Shown here piece by piece: positions 25,756 to 33,508 of a DNA stretch of 64,000 nucleotides. The first letter of the stretch is position 1. Each line of letters starts with the position of its first letter. The notes under the pieces are model-generated. The model saw nothing but the letters and a program-made list of their open reading frames with translations. It searched no databases and had not been told where the DNA came from. This DNA is from Micromonospora avicenniae. Its GTDB lineage: Bacteria; Actinomycetota; Actinomycetes; Mycobacteriales; Micromonosporaceae. Location of the stretch: the NCBI RefSeq assembly GCF_900156065.1, contig NZ_FTNF01000001.1:434001-498000 (forward strand). The letters are read 5' to 3'. The position numbers were made by a program, and so were the translations under genes.

Positions 25756-25777
25756 GTTCACCTGCCGTTCACCTCTG
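25756..25777 (+). promoter_or_regulatory. PHO box upstream of DUF47-pit
   Basis: GTTCACCTGCC followed directly by GTTCACCTCTG, two PhoP half-sites in 11-nt register, with a weak third unit at 25745. It overlaps the last codons of ppk2 and lies about 130 nt before the DUF47 start, in the orientation opposite to that gene. Confidence 0.65.
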
Positions 25778-26756
25778 GCGTCCCTCGCGCCTCGACGACC
25801 CCAGTTCGCAGCCGCTCCCGCTCCCGTGCCGGATCGAAACCCGCGGGCGGATACTCCAGGTCGAGGGTGTCGAAGGTCTCTCGGAGCAGGTGGGCCACCG
25901 CCCAGTCCCGGTACCACTTGCGATCGGCGGGCACCACGAACCAGGGCGCGGCGTCCGTGCCGCACCGGCCCAGTGCCTCGGCGTACGCGGCCTGATAGTC
26001 GTTCCAGCGGGCCCGGGCGGCCACGTCCGCCGGGTTGTACTTCCAGTACTTGCGCGGGTCGTCGAGCCGTTCGAGCAGGCGCTCGCCCTGTTCCGCGTAC
26101 GAGATGTGCAACATGACCTTGATCAGGGTCACGCCGCTCTCGGTCAGCTCGCGCTCGAAGGCGTTGATCTCGTCGTACCGGGCCCGCCAGGTGGCCGCAG
26201 GCACCAGTGCCTCGACCCGGGCCACCAGCACGTCCTCGTAGTGGGAACGGTTGAAGACCCCCAGGTAGCCGGCGGCCGGCAGCGCCCGCCGGATCCGCCA
26301 CAGGAAGTCGTGCCGCAGCTCTTCGGGGGTCGGCGGACCGAAGGAGCGGATGTGCAGCCCCAGCGGATCCATGGCACCGGCGACCCGCTTGATCGTGCCG
26401 TCCTTGCCGCCGCAGTCCATCGCCTGGAGCACCAGCAGCACCCGCCGCGCCGGTCCCGACCCGCCCGGCCGGCTGGACCCGCCGAGGGACCCGGGACCGT
26501 CCACGGGACCCGGGTCGGGATCGGCGACCTTCGCCTCCGCGTAGAGCATCTCCTGCTGCCGGCCCAGCTCGGCTCCGATCAGCCGCACCTGGGCCCGGGC
26601 CCAGGCCTTCCGGCGCTCACCGGTCACCGTCTCGCCCGGCAGGCCCGGTGTGGACCGCGGGTCGACCGTGCCGAGGTCGACCGGCGCCGTCGCCCTCAGC
26701 AGCCACCGCAGGGGCCCGTCGACCGGCGCTACGACTTCCGTCTCACGAGGTGCCAC
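25758..26756 (-). CDS. PPK2-family polyphosphate kinase
   Basis: A 332-residue polyphosphate-nucleotide phosphotransferase, likely polyP:ADP or polyP:AMP. Walker A GGKDGT is at 116-121, followed by the FNRSHYEDVLVARV lid/Walker B region and RKYWKYNPADVAAR. The GTG at 26756 is preferred over the ATG at 26813, because that ATG lies inside the hairpin that ends the preceding gene. A phosphate-storage enzyme beside pit and pst fits a phosphate cluster. Confidence 0.9.
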   Translation of the reverse strand: MAPRETEVVAPVDGPLRWLLRATAPVDLGTVDPRSTPGLPGETVTGERRKAWARAQVRLIGAELGRQQEMLYAEAKVADPDPGPVDGPGSLGGSSRPGGSGPARRVLLVLQAMDCGGKDGTIKRVAGAMDPLGLHIRSFGPPTPEELRHDFLWRIRRALPAAGYLGVFNRSHYEDVLVARVEALVPAATWRARYDEINAFERELTESGVTLIKVMLHISYAEQGERLLERLDDPRKYWKYNPADVAARARWNDYQAAYAEALGRCGTDAAPWFVVPADRKWYRDWAVAHLLRETFDTLDLEYPPAGFDPARERERLRTGVVEARGTPEVNGR

Positions 26757-26807
26757 CCTCGGATCATCACCCGTCGACGCCGAACCCGCGCGCCGACCGC
26801 CCCCGAT

Positions 26808-26861
26808 GATCATGAGGTTGGCGGGGATCCGATGATCGAAGCCGCCGTCAACCTCATGATC
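26808..26861. terminator. hairpin with GATCA core
   Basis: Arms 26808-26820 and 26849-26861 pair perfectly (13 bp) and extend inward four more pairs with one G-U. It contains GATCATGAGGTT, as in the hairpins at 6054 and 61575. It lies downstream of the DUF402 gene and upstream of ppk2. Confidence 0.75.
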
Positions 26862-26882
26862 GGCGGGCGCACGCGGTGGGGG

Positions 26883-27389
26883 TCAGAGAACGAGGGCGAG
26901 CCACTTGCGGTACGCGGTGGCGAAGGGCTCGGTGCCGTCGCCGAGCGCGGTCAGGAGCCACCGCGCCGCCGCCTCCGCCTCGGCCACCAGCTCCTCCGGA
27001 TAGCCGAAGCGCACCCGGTGCTCGGCGAACTCGTCCTCGTCACGCAACTCCACGACGCCTGTCGCACGTCGGCGGACCACGTCCAGGTCGAGGTCGTAGA
27101 GGTGGACGGTGTCGTCGGATTCCCAACGGGCCGGGCTGGCGATGTCGCAGTAGACCTCGCTGGTGCGGGGCGGCGGGTTGAACATGCCGGTCCACCACGC
27201 CTGGTGGGGCACCAGGAGCACGAACGGAATCTGCTCCACCGACGGCCGCCCGTGGTAGATCGACTTCGTGCCGACCGGTACGCCGAGCCAAACCCCGAGG
27301 TCGTCCTCTGCGAGCCGACGGGCCGGGTAGTCGCGGTGGGCGCTGCCGTCGTACTTGCGGTAGATCACGCGGACCACGTCGCTCGGCAT
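26883..27389 (-). CDS. DUF402 protein (FomD/Ntdp-like)
   Basis: A 168-residue DUF402 beta-barrel protein. Characterised members hydrolyse nucleoside di- and triphosphates (Ntdp) or act in fosfomycin synthesis (FomD). The conserved core WWTGMFNPPP, then VYCDIASP and LYDLDLDVV, carries the metal-binding Asp residues. The ATG at 27389 is chosen because TAGGGT (27397-27402) ends 7 nt before it; the earlier GTG at 27398 overlaps this hexamer. Substrate unknown. Confidence 0.82.
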   Translation of the reverse strand: MPSDVVRVIYRKYDGSAHRDYPARRLAEDDLGVWLGVPVGTKSIYHGRPSVEQIPFVLLVPHQAWWTGMFNPPPRTSEVYCDIASPARWESDDTVHLYDLDLDVVRRRATGVVELRDEDEFAEHRVRFGYPEELVAEAEAAARWLLTALGDGTEPFATAYRKWLALVL

Positions 27390-27511
27390 GAGTCGCACCC
27401 TAACCGATATCGCCCACTCGTCGTAGCGCCGATGTAACGGGCTGAACCCGACGGGCCGCCACGCGGCGGAGGGGCGCGCCCGGTGTCGGCGGCGGCGGGT
27501 ACCGTCGCACG

Positions 27512-29671
27512 GTGACCCTGCCCCGCGCCGCCACCGGTTCCAGCACCCCGTCGGCCCGTACGGGGCGGCGGCGCGGCACCCGGCCGAGCGGCGAGAAGCT
27601 GCTCGCCGCCGCCGTGGGGGCCGTCCCCGGTGGCACCGCCCGCCCCGGCCAGCAGCAGATGACGGCCGCGATCGAGGAGTGCGTGACCGCCCGCGAGCAC
27701 CTGCTCGTGCAGGCCGGCACGGGCACCGGGAAGTCCCTGGGTTACCTCGCTCCGGCGCTCACCGTCGAGGGGCCGGTCGTCGTCTCCACCGCCACCCTCG
27801 CGCTCCAGTCCCAGCTCGTCGACCACGACCTGCCCCGGCTGGCCGACGCGGTCGAGCCGCTGCTCGGCCGCCGCCCCACCTTCGCCGTGCTGAAGGGCCG
27901 ACACCATTACCTCTGCCTTGCCCGGCTCGACAACTCGACCGAGGAGGAGCCGACCGACGGCCTCTTCGACGCACCGTCCTCCGGCCCGGCCGGCGGCAAG
28001 TGGCTCGGCGAGGCCGGCCGGCTGGGCAAGCAGGTTCAGCGGCTACGGGACTGGGCCATGGATACCGCGACCGGGGACCGGGATGAGCTGGATCCGGGCG
28101 TCGACGACCAGGCCTGGCGCCTGGTCTCCATGCCGGCCCGGGAGTGCGTGGGGGCGACCCGCTGCCCGTTCGGCGCGGAGTGCTTCGCCGAGGCGTCCCG
28201 GGCCCGGGCACGCGAGGCGGACATCGTCGTCACCAACCACAGCCTCCTCGCGGTGGACATGCTCGCCGGGCGGCAGATCGTGCCGCCGCACAAGCTGCTC
28301 ATCGTCGACGAGGCGCACGAACTGGCCGACCGGGTCTCCTCGGCCGCACAGGCCGAGCTGGTACCGGAGCTGATCGACCGGTCCACCCGTCGGGCCCGGC
28401 CGCTGCTGAAGCCGGAGACCGCGGAGGCGCTGACCGCCGCCGGCGACGCGCTCGCGGTGGGGCTCGCCGAGGCGCCGGCCGGGCGACTCACCGCCGGCCT
28501 GCCCCCGGCGTTGCGCGAGGCGTGCACCCTGCTCGACGCGGCCACCCGGGCCGCGCTCGACGCGATCGGGGACGTCAAGTCCGACGATCCCGACCCGGTA
28601 CGCAAGCAGCAGGCCCGGGCCGTGCTGGACGAGCTGTCGACCACGGCGCAGCGGCTGCTGGAGGAGAACGAACACGACGTCGCCTGGGTCGAGAAGCCCG
28701 ACAACGGTAGCCGCCGGGCGCTGGTGGTGGCCCCGCTGTCGGTCGCCGGCACCCTCGCCACCCACCTCTACGAGGACCGCACCGTGGTGGCCACCTCGGC
28801 CACCCTGACCCTCGGCGGCCGGTTCGACACGGTGGCCCGGGCGCTGGGGCTGGAGGCCCCGGCCGCTTCGCCGCCCTCCCCGGCGGCCGCCGCCCTGGCC
28901 GCTTCCACCGACAGGAGTGGCCGCACGGGTACCAGCAGCGGCGGCCGCCGAGGCGAGGCGGGTGCGGAGCGCGAGGCGGGGGCTGCGCCCACGAGCGGGC
29001 CGGGCTGGCGGTCACTGGACGTCGGTTCGCCGTTCGACTACGCCCGGCAGGGCATCCTGTACGTCGCCGCCCACCTGCCCAGACCGAGTGTCTCGGGCCT
29101 GCCCGACGCGGCCGGTGAGGAGCTGCTGGACCTGGTCCAGACACTCGGTGGTCGTACCCTCGGGCTCTTCTCCTCGCGGCGGGCCGCGCAGCAGGCGGCG
29201 GAGCTGGTCCGGGCGCGGACCGACCTGCCGGTGCTGCTGCAGGGCGAGGACGCGCTGCCCCTGTTGGTCCGCCGGTTCCGCGAGCAGCGCGAGACCTGCC
29301 TGTTCGGGGTGATGTCGCTCTGGCAGGGGGTGGACGTGCCCGGCGACTCCTGCCAGCTGGTGGTGATCGACCGGCTGCCCTTCCCCCGGCCGGACGAGCC
29401 GCTCGCGGCGGCCAGGGCGGCCGCGGTGGACGCCGGCGGCGGCTCGGGTTTCGCCGCGGTCAGCGTGCCGATCGCCGCCATCCGGCTGGCGCAGGGAGTG
29501 GGACGGCTCATCCGGGCGACCGGCGACAAGGGAGTCGTCGCTGTGCTCGACTCACGGTTGGAGACCGCTCGCGGCTACGGCCCGTTCCTGCGCCGCTCAC
29601 TGCCGCCGTTCTGGTACACCACCCGGCGGGACGTCGTCCAGGGCGCGCTGAAGCGCCTCGCCGCGTCCTGA
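27512..29671 (+). CDS. DinG/XPD-like ATP-dependent DNA helicase
   Basis: A 719-residue superfamily 2 helicase. Walker A GTGTGKS (K74), DEAH box D266-E267-A268-H269, and helicase motifs VI-like QGVGRLIRAT near 650 are present. Four cysteines, C135, C212, C218 and C224, match the Fe-S cluster of XPD/DinG helicases. A Ser/Gly/Ala-rich low-complexity insert sits near 450-490, between motifs. These enzymes unwind DNA with 5'-3' polarity in repair. TACCGT (27500-27505) ends 6 nt before the GTG. Confidence 0.9.
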   Translation: MTLPRAATGSSTPSARTGRRRGTRPSGEKLLAAAVGAVPGGTARPGQQQMTAAIEECVTAREHLLVQAGTGTGKSLGYLAPALTVEGPVVVSTATLALQSQLVDHDLPRLADAVEPLLGRRPTFAVLKGRHHYLCLARLDNSTEEEPTDGLFDAPSSGPAGGKWLGEAGRLGKQVQRLRDWAMDTATGDRDELDPGVDDQAWRLVSMPARECVGATRCPFGAECFAEASRARAREADIVVTNHSLLAVDMLAGRQIVPPHKLLIVDEAHELADRVSSAAQAELVPELIDRSTRRARPLLKPETAEALTAAGDALAVGLAEAPAGRLTAGLPPALREACTLLDAATRAALDAIGDVKSDDPDPVRKQQARAVLDELSTTAQRLLEENEHDVAWVEKPDNGSRRALVVAPLSVAGTLATHLYEDRTVVATSATLTLGGRFDTVARALGLEAPAASPPSPAAAALAASTDRSGRTGTSSGGRRGEAGAEREAGAAPTSGPGWRSLDVGSPFDYARQGILYVAAHLPRPSVSGLPDAAGEELLDLVQTLGGRTLGLFSSRRAAQQAAELVRARTDLPVLLQGEDALPLLVRRFREQRETCLFGVMSLWQGVDVPGDSCQLVVIDRLPFPRPDEPLAAARAAAVDAGGGSGFAAVSVPIAAIRLAQGVGRLIRATGDKGVVAVLDSRLETARGYGPFLRRSLPPFWYTTRRDVVQGALKRLAAS

Positions 29672-29672
29672 C

Positions 29673-29689
29673 CGGACCGTCGCGGTCCG
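29673..29689. terminator. short hairpin after the helicase gene
   Basis: CGGACCG and CGGTCCG (29673-29679, 29683-29689) pair around TCG between convergent stops. Confidence 0.5.
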
Positions 29690-29707
29690 TCGTGGACGGC
29701 GGGGCCG

Positions 29708-31006
29708 TCAGGGGGTCTGCGAGGCGACCACCACGGCGTCCGGCGGAGTCGCCGGCACCGTACGGGCGGCGAGCCGGCGGATCGCCGTGTTCAGGACCGC
29801 GATCAGCGGTACGGCGACCAGCGCGCCGGTGATCCCGGCGAGCACCACCCCGGCGGCGATACCGATGATCACCGCGAGCGGGTGGATGGCCACCGCGCGC
29901 CCCATGATCAGTGGCTGGAGCACGTGCCCCTCCACCTGCTGGACGCCGATCACCACGCCGAGGATGATCAGCGCGGTCACCGGCCCGCTGTCGACGAGCG
30001 CGACCAGCACGGCGACCCCGCCGGAGAGCGCCGCCCCGACGATCGGGATGAACGCCCCCAGGAAGACCAGCGCGGCGAGCGGGAAGGCGAACGGAATGTC
30101 GAAGATGACCAGGAAGATGCCGATGCCGACGGCGTCGATGAAGGCGACAAGCACGGTGGCCCGTACGTAGGCGACCAGCGTCCCCCAGGCGGCGCGGCCG
30201 GCGTCGTCCACCCGCCAGCGGGCGGCCACGGGCAGCAGCCGGACCAGGAAGCGCCAGATCCGACTGCCGTCGCGCAGGAAGAAGAACGTGGCGAAGAGCA
30301 CCAGCAGCAGGCCGGTGACCACCTCGGCGAGGGTGCCCGAGATGGTGGTGGCCGCATCCGTGAACCGGCCGGTGTTCTCACTGACCCACTTCTGGCCCTC
30401 CTCGATGTAGCGATCCAGCTGGCTGTCGGAGACGTGCAGCGGGCCGGTCTTCAGCCACTCCTGGATCTGCCGGACACCCTGAGTGGACTTCTCGCTCAGC
30501 TCCGGCACGCCCTTGATGAACTCGTTCACCACCAGGGTCAGCGTGCCGACCACCGCGGCCAGACCGGCGACCAGCACCACCCCGGTCGCCAGCGACCGGG
30601 GGAAGCGGACCCGCAACAACCAACCCACCGCGGGCGCCAGCAGCGCCGACAGCAGCAGCGCGATGGCGAGCGGAATGATGACGATGCGGATCGTGCCGAC
30701 GATCCGCAGCAACGCCCAGGCGACCAGGCCGATCACGATCAGACGCCACGACCAGGCGGCGGCGATGCGCAGCGCGTGCGGCACCTCGGCGTCGTCCCGG
30801 CTGGTGGTGCTCGGCGGCGGGGGCGGCGGCAGTTCCTCGTCGACCATCGTCGGCGGCGGTGGCGCCACCGGGCCCGGCGACGCCGGCGCGGCCACGCCGG
30901 CGTCGGCGGGAACGTCGCTGGAGGTGGCCCGCGCGGATCGTCTGGACGACCGCACCGTCTCGTACGCACGACGGAACCGGTCGCGTACCCGCTCGAAGCG
31001 GCTCAA
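29708..31006 (-). CDS. AI-2E family transporter-like membrane protein
   Basis: A 432-residue membrane protein of the AI-2E/PerM family: a charged, Pro-rich N-terminus (1-95), then eight helices, with a long periplasmic-type segment (FIKGVPELSEKSTQGVRQ) after the third. Members export diverse solutes; the name does not imply quorum sensing. The start is uncertain: a TTG at 31006 has AGGAGG 5 nt upstream, whereas the ATG at 31060 has no clear site. The C-terminal family segment VQQVEGHVLQPLIMGRAV is intact. Confidence 0.85.
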   Translation of the reverse strand: MSRFERVRDRFRRAYETVRSSRRSARATSSDVPADAGVAAPASPGPVAPPPPTMVDEELPPPPPPSTTSRDDAEVPHALRIAAAWSWRLIVIGLVAWALLRIVGTIRIVIIPLAIALLLSALLAPAVGWLLRVRFPRSLATGVVLVAGLAAVVGTLTLVVNEFIKGVPELSEKSTQGVRQIQEWLKTGPLHVSDSQLDRYIEEGQKWVSENTGRFTDAATTISGTLAEVVTGLLLVLFATFFFLRDGSRIWRFLVRLLPVAARWRVDDAGRAAWGTLVAYVRATVLVAFIDAVGIGIFLVIFDIPFAFPLAALVFLGAFIPIVGAALSGGVAVLVALVDSGPVTALIILGVVIGVQQVEGHVLQPLIMGRAVAIHPLAVIIGIAAGVVLAGITGALVAVPLIAVLNTAIRRLAARTVPATPPDAVVVASQTP

Positions 31007-31163
31007 GCGCACCTCCTGGCAAGACGGCCGGTCCGCCCACGGTGACAGGTCGGACAGCATACGCCAGCCTTCGCCACCATAGGCCTCATCCGCAACATTG
31101 CCCTGGCCACCGTGACGGTAACCACCGGTCGAGGGGCGGGGGCGACACGGTAGCGTCTGCGAC

Positions 31164-31502
31164 GTGACCGCCGACAAGGATCTCGACTCCGGCCTGCCCA
31201 TCCGCCTGCTGCACGACCGCGTGCTGGTCAAGTTGGAGGGGAGCGAGGGCGAGCGCCGCTCCAGCGCCGGCATCGTGATCCCGGCGACCGCGGCGGTGGG
31301 CAAGCGTCTGGCCTGGGCCACCGCCGTCGGGGTGGGTCCGAACGTCCGCTCCATCGTCTCCGGCGACCGGGTCCTCTTCGACCCCGACGACCGGTCGGAG
31401 GTCGAGCTGCACGGCCGGGGCTACGTGCTGCTGCGCGAGCGGGACGTGCACGCCGTCGCCGCCGAGCGGGTGGAGGTCGACGCCACCGGGCTCTACCTCT
31501 AG
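31164..31502 (+). CDS. GroES-like co-chaperonin paralogue
   Basis: A 112-residue Cpn10-fold protein. The family pieces are there: RLLHDRVLVKLE at the N-terminus, SSAGIVIPATA in the mobile-loop position, GDRVLFDP and GYVLLRERDVHAV. It diverges from canonical GroES and carries an acidic N-terminal extension (TADKDLDSGL). No groEL is adjacent; the groEL in this window is at 45.3 kb. TAGCGT (31151-31156) ends 7 nt before the GTG. No CIRCE element is present, so it is probably not part of the HrcA heat-shock regulon. Confidence 0.8.
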   Translation: MTADKDLDSGLPIRLLHDRVLVKLEGSEGERRSSAGIVIPATAAVGKRLAWATAVGVGPNVRSIVSGDRVLFDPDDRSEVELHGRGYVLLRERDVHAVAAERVEVDATGLYL

Positions 31503-31512
31503 CCCCCCCGTG

Positions 31513-31534
31513 GTCGGCACCGAACGGTGCCGAC
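31513..31534. terminator. 10-bp perfect hairpin after the GroES-like gene
   Basis: GTCGGCACCG and CGGTGCCGAC pair around AA, 11 nt past the stop. Confidence 0.75.
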
Positions 31535-31617
31535 TTCCCCGTCCCCGACCGCACGGACACCGTTTGCACCGCTCCCCGCCGGGAAGCCAGCCGGACCACC
31601 GGCCCTGGGGAGGGACG

Positions 31618-31785
31618 ATGCCCGAATGGATCAGGAAGCTGCTGTTCTGGGGCTTCATCGCGTTCCTGATCTACTTCATGGCGTTCCGGCCGGACGGTGC
31701 GGCGAACATCTTCAAGGCGATCGGGGCGGGTCTGGTGGCCATGTTCCAGGGGCTCGGTGACTTCCTCACCAGCCTGATGACCTGA
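31618..31785 (+). CDS. small membrane protein (55 aa)
   Basis: A 55-residue protein with one or two hydrophobic helices (FWGFIAFLIYFMAF, then a second amphipathic stretch FKAIGAGLVAMFQGLGDFL). GGGGAGGGA lies 5-13 nt before the ATG, a strong ribosome binding site. Unknown function. It may be transcribed from a promoter after the hairpin at 31513. Confidence 0.7.
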   Translation: MPEWIRKLLFWGFIAFLIYFMAFRPDGAANIFKAIGAGLVAMFQGLGDFLTSLMT

Positions 31786-31861
31786 CCCGGCCGGCGACCC
31801 GCGCCGGTCCGCCCGAGCACCCGCACCGGTCGGCACCGGCTCGCACTCCGGCGCCGCCCGG

Positions 31862-33277
31862 TCAGGCGTGCCAAGGCGGGCCGGGCCGCGGCGCGTGCCA
31901 GCCCGGCGGCGCGGGCGCGGGTGGTGGCCCGCCCAGCACCACCGGAATCGGCACCACCGGCTCGTCCGGCGCGTTCACGGTCCGCTGGGAGCCGTCCGGG
32001 AATCGCAGGTGGTAGCGGTCGCCGTCCCACACCCCGGCGGGCGCCTGCGGGTCCCGGCCGACGAAGAACGAGCGGTACGCCGTGATCGCCTCCAGCAGCT
32101 CCCGCTCTTCCCGGGCGGTACGCTCCCGATCCGCCGCCTTCCGGTCCAGGCCGCGTAGCGAACCGTCGCGCAACAACGCCAGCCGGGTGGCCGCGAACTG
32201 GTAGCCGCGCATCGCCCTCACCCCGGCGTCCCCGCCCACCCGTCGCGCCCAGGCGCGGGCCGCGTGCCGGCGGCCGAGGCTGCTCAGCGCCGCCACCTCG
32301 GGTGGGCTCAGCCAGCCGGCCCGGACGTAGTCCGGCAGCCTGCGCTCGGTGAGCCGCCCCTCCCAGGCCCGTAGCCAGACAGCCAGCCCGACCATGCCGA
32401 AGAAGATCGGCACCATCAGGCCGATGAAGCCGTACAGCATGATCAGCGGCTGGTTGGTGGCCTGGCTGAGTGTCGGCAGCAGGTTCCACGTGCCGTGCAG
32501 CATCATGGCCACCAGCAGCCCGGCGACGGGGGCGAGCACCCGGACCCGGCGGTCGGCCGTACGGGCGGCGATGCCCAGCCCCACACCGGTCATCGAGGTG
32601 AAGAGCGGATGGGCGAACCCGAACAGCAGGATCCGGACGATGAAGATGGCGATGACCTGCTGCGCCCCGGTCGCCGGCCCGTACCGGTCCACACCTGTCG
32701 CGAAGCCGTACCCGCCGAGGTAGAGGATGTTCTCCACCATCGCGAAGCCGACCGCCGAGAGCCCGCAGTAGACCAGCCCGTCGGTGATCCCGGACCACTC
32801 CCGTCGCCGGAACACCAGCAGCAGGATCGGCCCGAGTGCCTTGGTCGACTCCTCGACGAAGGGTGCGACGAGCACTCCGGTGAGCGCGGCCGGCAGTTTC
32901 GCGTGGGCGATCTGGCCGGCCGCGAAGTCGTTCACCGTCAGCGAGGCGGCGGTGGCGACGAACGCGCCCCAGGCGAAACAGAAGATCAGGTACTTCAGCG
33001 GCTCGGGTTCGTACCGGTCGAGCCAGAGGAAGCAGGCGACCAGCACGGGCACCGGCAGGATGGCGGCCACCGTGCCGATCAGCAGCGCCTGCACGCCGAT
33101 GTTCTCGCCGATCGTGTAGACCATGAAGACCGCGCACGCCGCGATGAGGAGCACCAGCCCGGCGAGCACCAGGAACCGCCGCCAGCCCAGCCGGCGCAGC
33201 GGCATCCGGAGCACGGCACCCGGACCGGGCGGAACGGACGGCGACGGCGGCGCGCTGCCGGGCGGGGTGTCGGCCAT
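31862..33277 (-). CDS. PrsW-family intramembrane metalloprotease
   Basis: A 471-residue membrane protein with about nine helices. The PrsW motifs are visible: EESTK (E142, E143) in helix FVEESTKALGP, HPLF near 217 and HGTWN near 265, which would bind the active-site metal. B. subtilis PrsW cleaves an anti-sigma factor; the substrate here is unknown. The C-terminal 130 residues (after about 340) are soluble, with a Pro-rich tail. TAGGCT (33284-33289) ends 6 nt before the ATG. It is divergent from the SAM-IV transcript. Confidence 0.85.
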   Translation of the reverse strand: MADTPPGSAPPSPSVPPGPGAVLRMPLRRLGWRRFLVLAGLVLLIAACAVFMVYTIGENIGVQALLIGTVAAILPVPVLVACFLWLDRYEPEPLKYLIFCFAWGAFVATAASLTVNDFAAGQIAHAKLPAALTGVLVAPFVEESTKALGPILLLVFRRREWSGITDGLVYCGLSAVGFAMVENILYLGGYGFATGVDRYGPATGAQQVIAIFIVRILLFGFAHPLFTSMTGVGLGIAARTADRRVRVLAPVAGLLVAMMLHGTWNLLPTLSQATNQPLIMLYGFIGLMVPIFFGMVGLAVWLRAWEGRLTERRLPDYVRAGWLSPPEVAALSSLGRRHAARAWARRVGGDAGVRAMRGYQFAATRLALLRDGSLRGLDRKAADRERTAREERELLEAITAYRSFFVGRDPQAPAGVWDGDRYHLRFPDGSQRTVNAPDEPVVPIPVVLGGPPPAPAPPGWHAPRPGPPWHA

Positions 33278-33329
33278 GCGGTCAGCCTAGCCACCGCCGG
33301 GCGGGTGGTCCTGGCGCATCGGCAGCCGC

Positions 33330-33335
33330 TATGCT
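33330..33335 (+). promoter_or_regulatory. promoter of the SAM-IV transcript
   Basis: TATGCT, with the riboswitch beginning about 7 nt downstream. Confidence 0.6.
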
Positions 33336-33342
33336 GCCGACA

Positions 33343-33425
33343 GGTCACGAGCGCCAGCGTCAAGCCCCGGCTTGCTGGCCGGCAACCCTCGTCGAGTTCG
33401 CGGTGGGGTGCCCCGGGTGATGACC
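33343..33425 (+). ncRNA. SAM-IV riboswitch aptamer
   Basis: The sequence follows the SAM-IV consensus known from actinomycetes. GGTCA (33343) pairs with TGACC (33421-33425) to form P1. The conserved core includes AGCGCCAGCGTCAAGCCCCG, then GCCGGCAACC, then GGTGGGGTGCCCCGGGTGA. SAM-IV binds S-adenosylmethionine and lowers expression of downstream genes. After it, GGACCCCG (33459-33466) and CGGGGTCC (33481-33488) form a hairpin just before the ribosome binding site, a likely expression platform. Confidence 0.88.
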
Positions 33426-33508
33426 GGGCCCGGCCCGATCCGCGTGCCGGGCAAGCGCGGACCCCGTCCCGACGTAGCCCCGGGGTCCCTGGCCCGGGAG
33501 GTTCCGGC

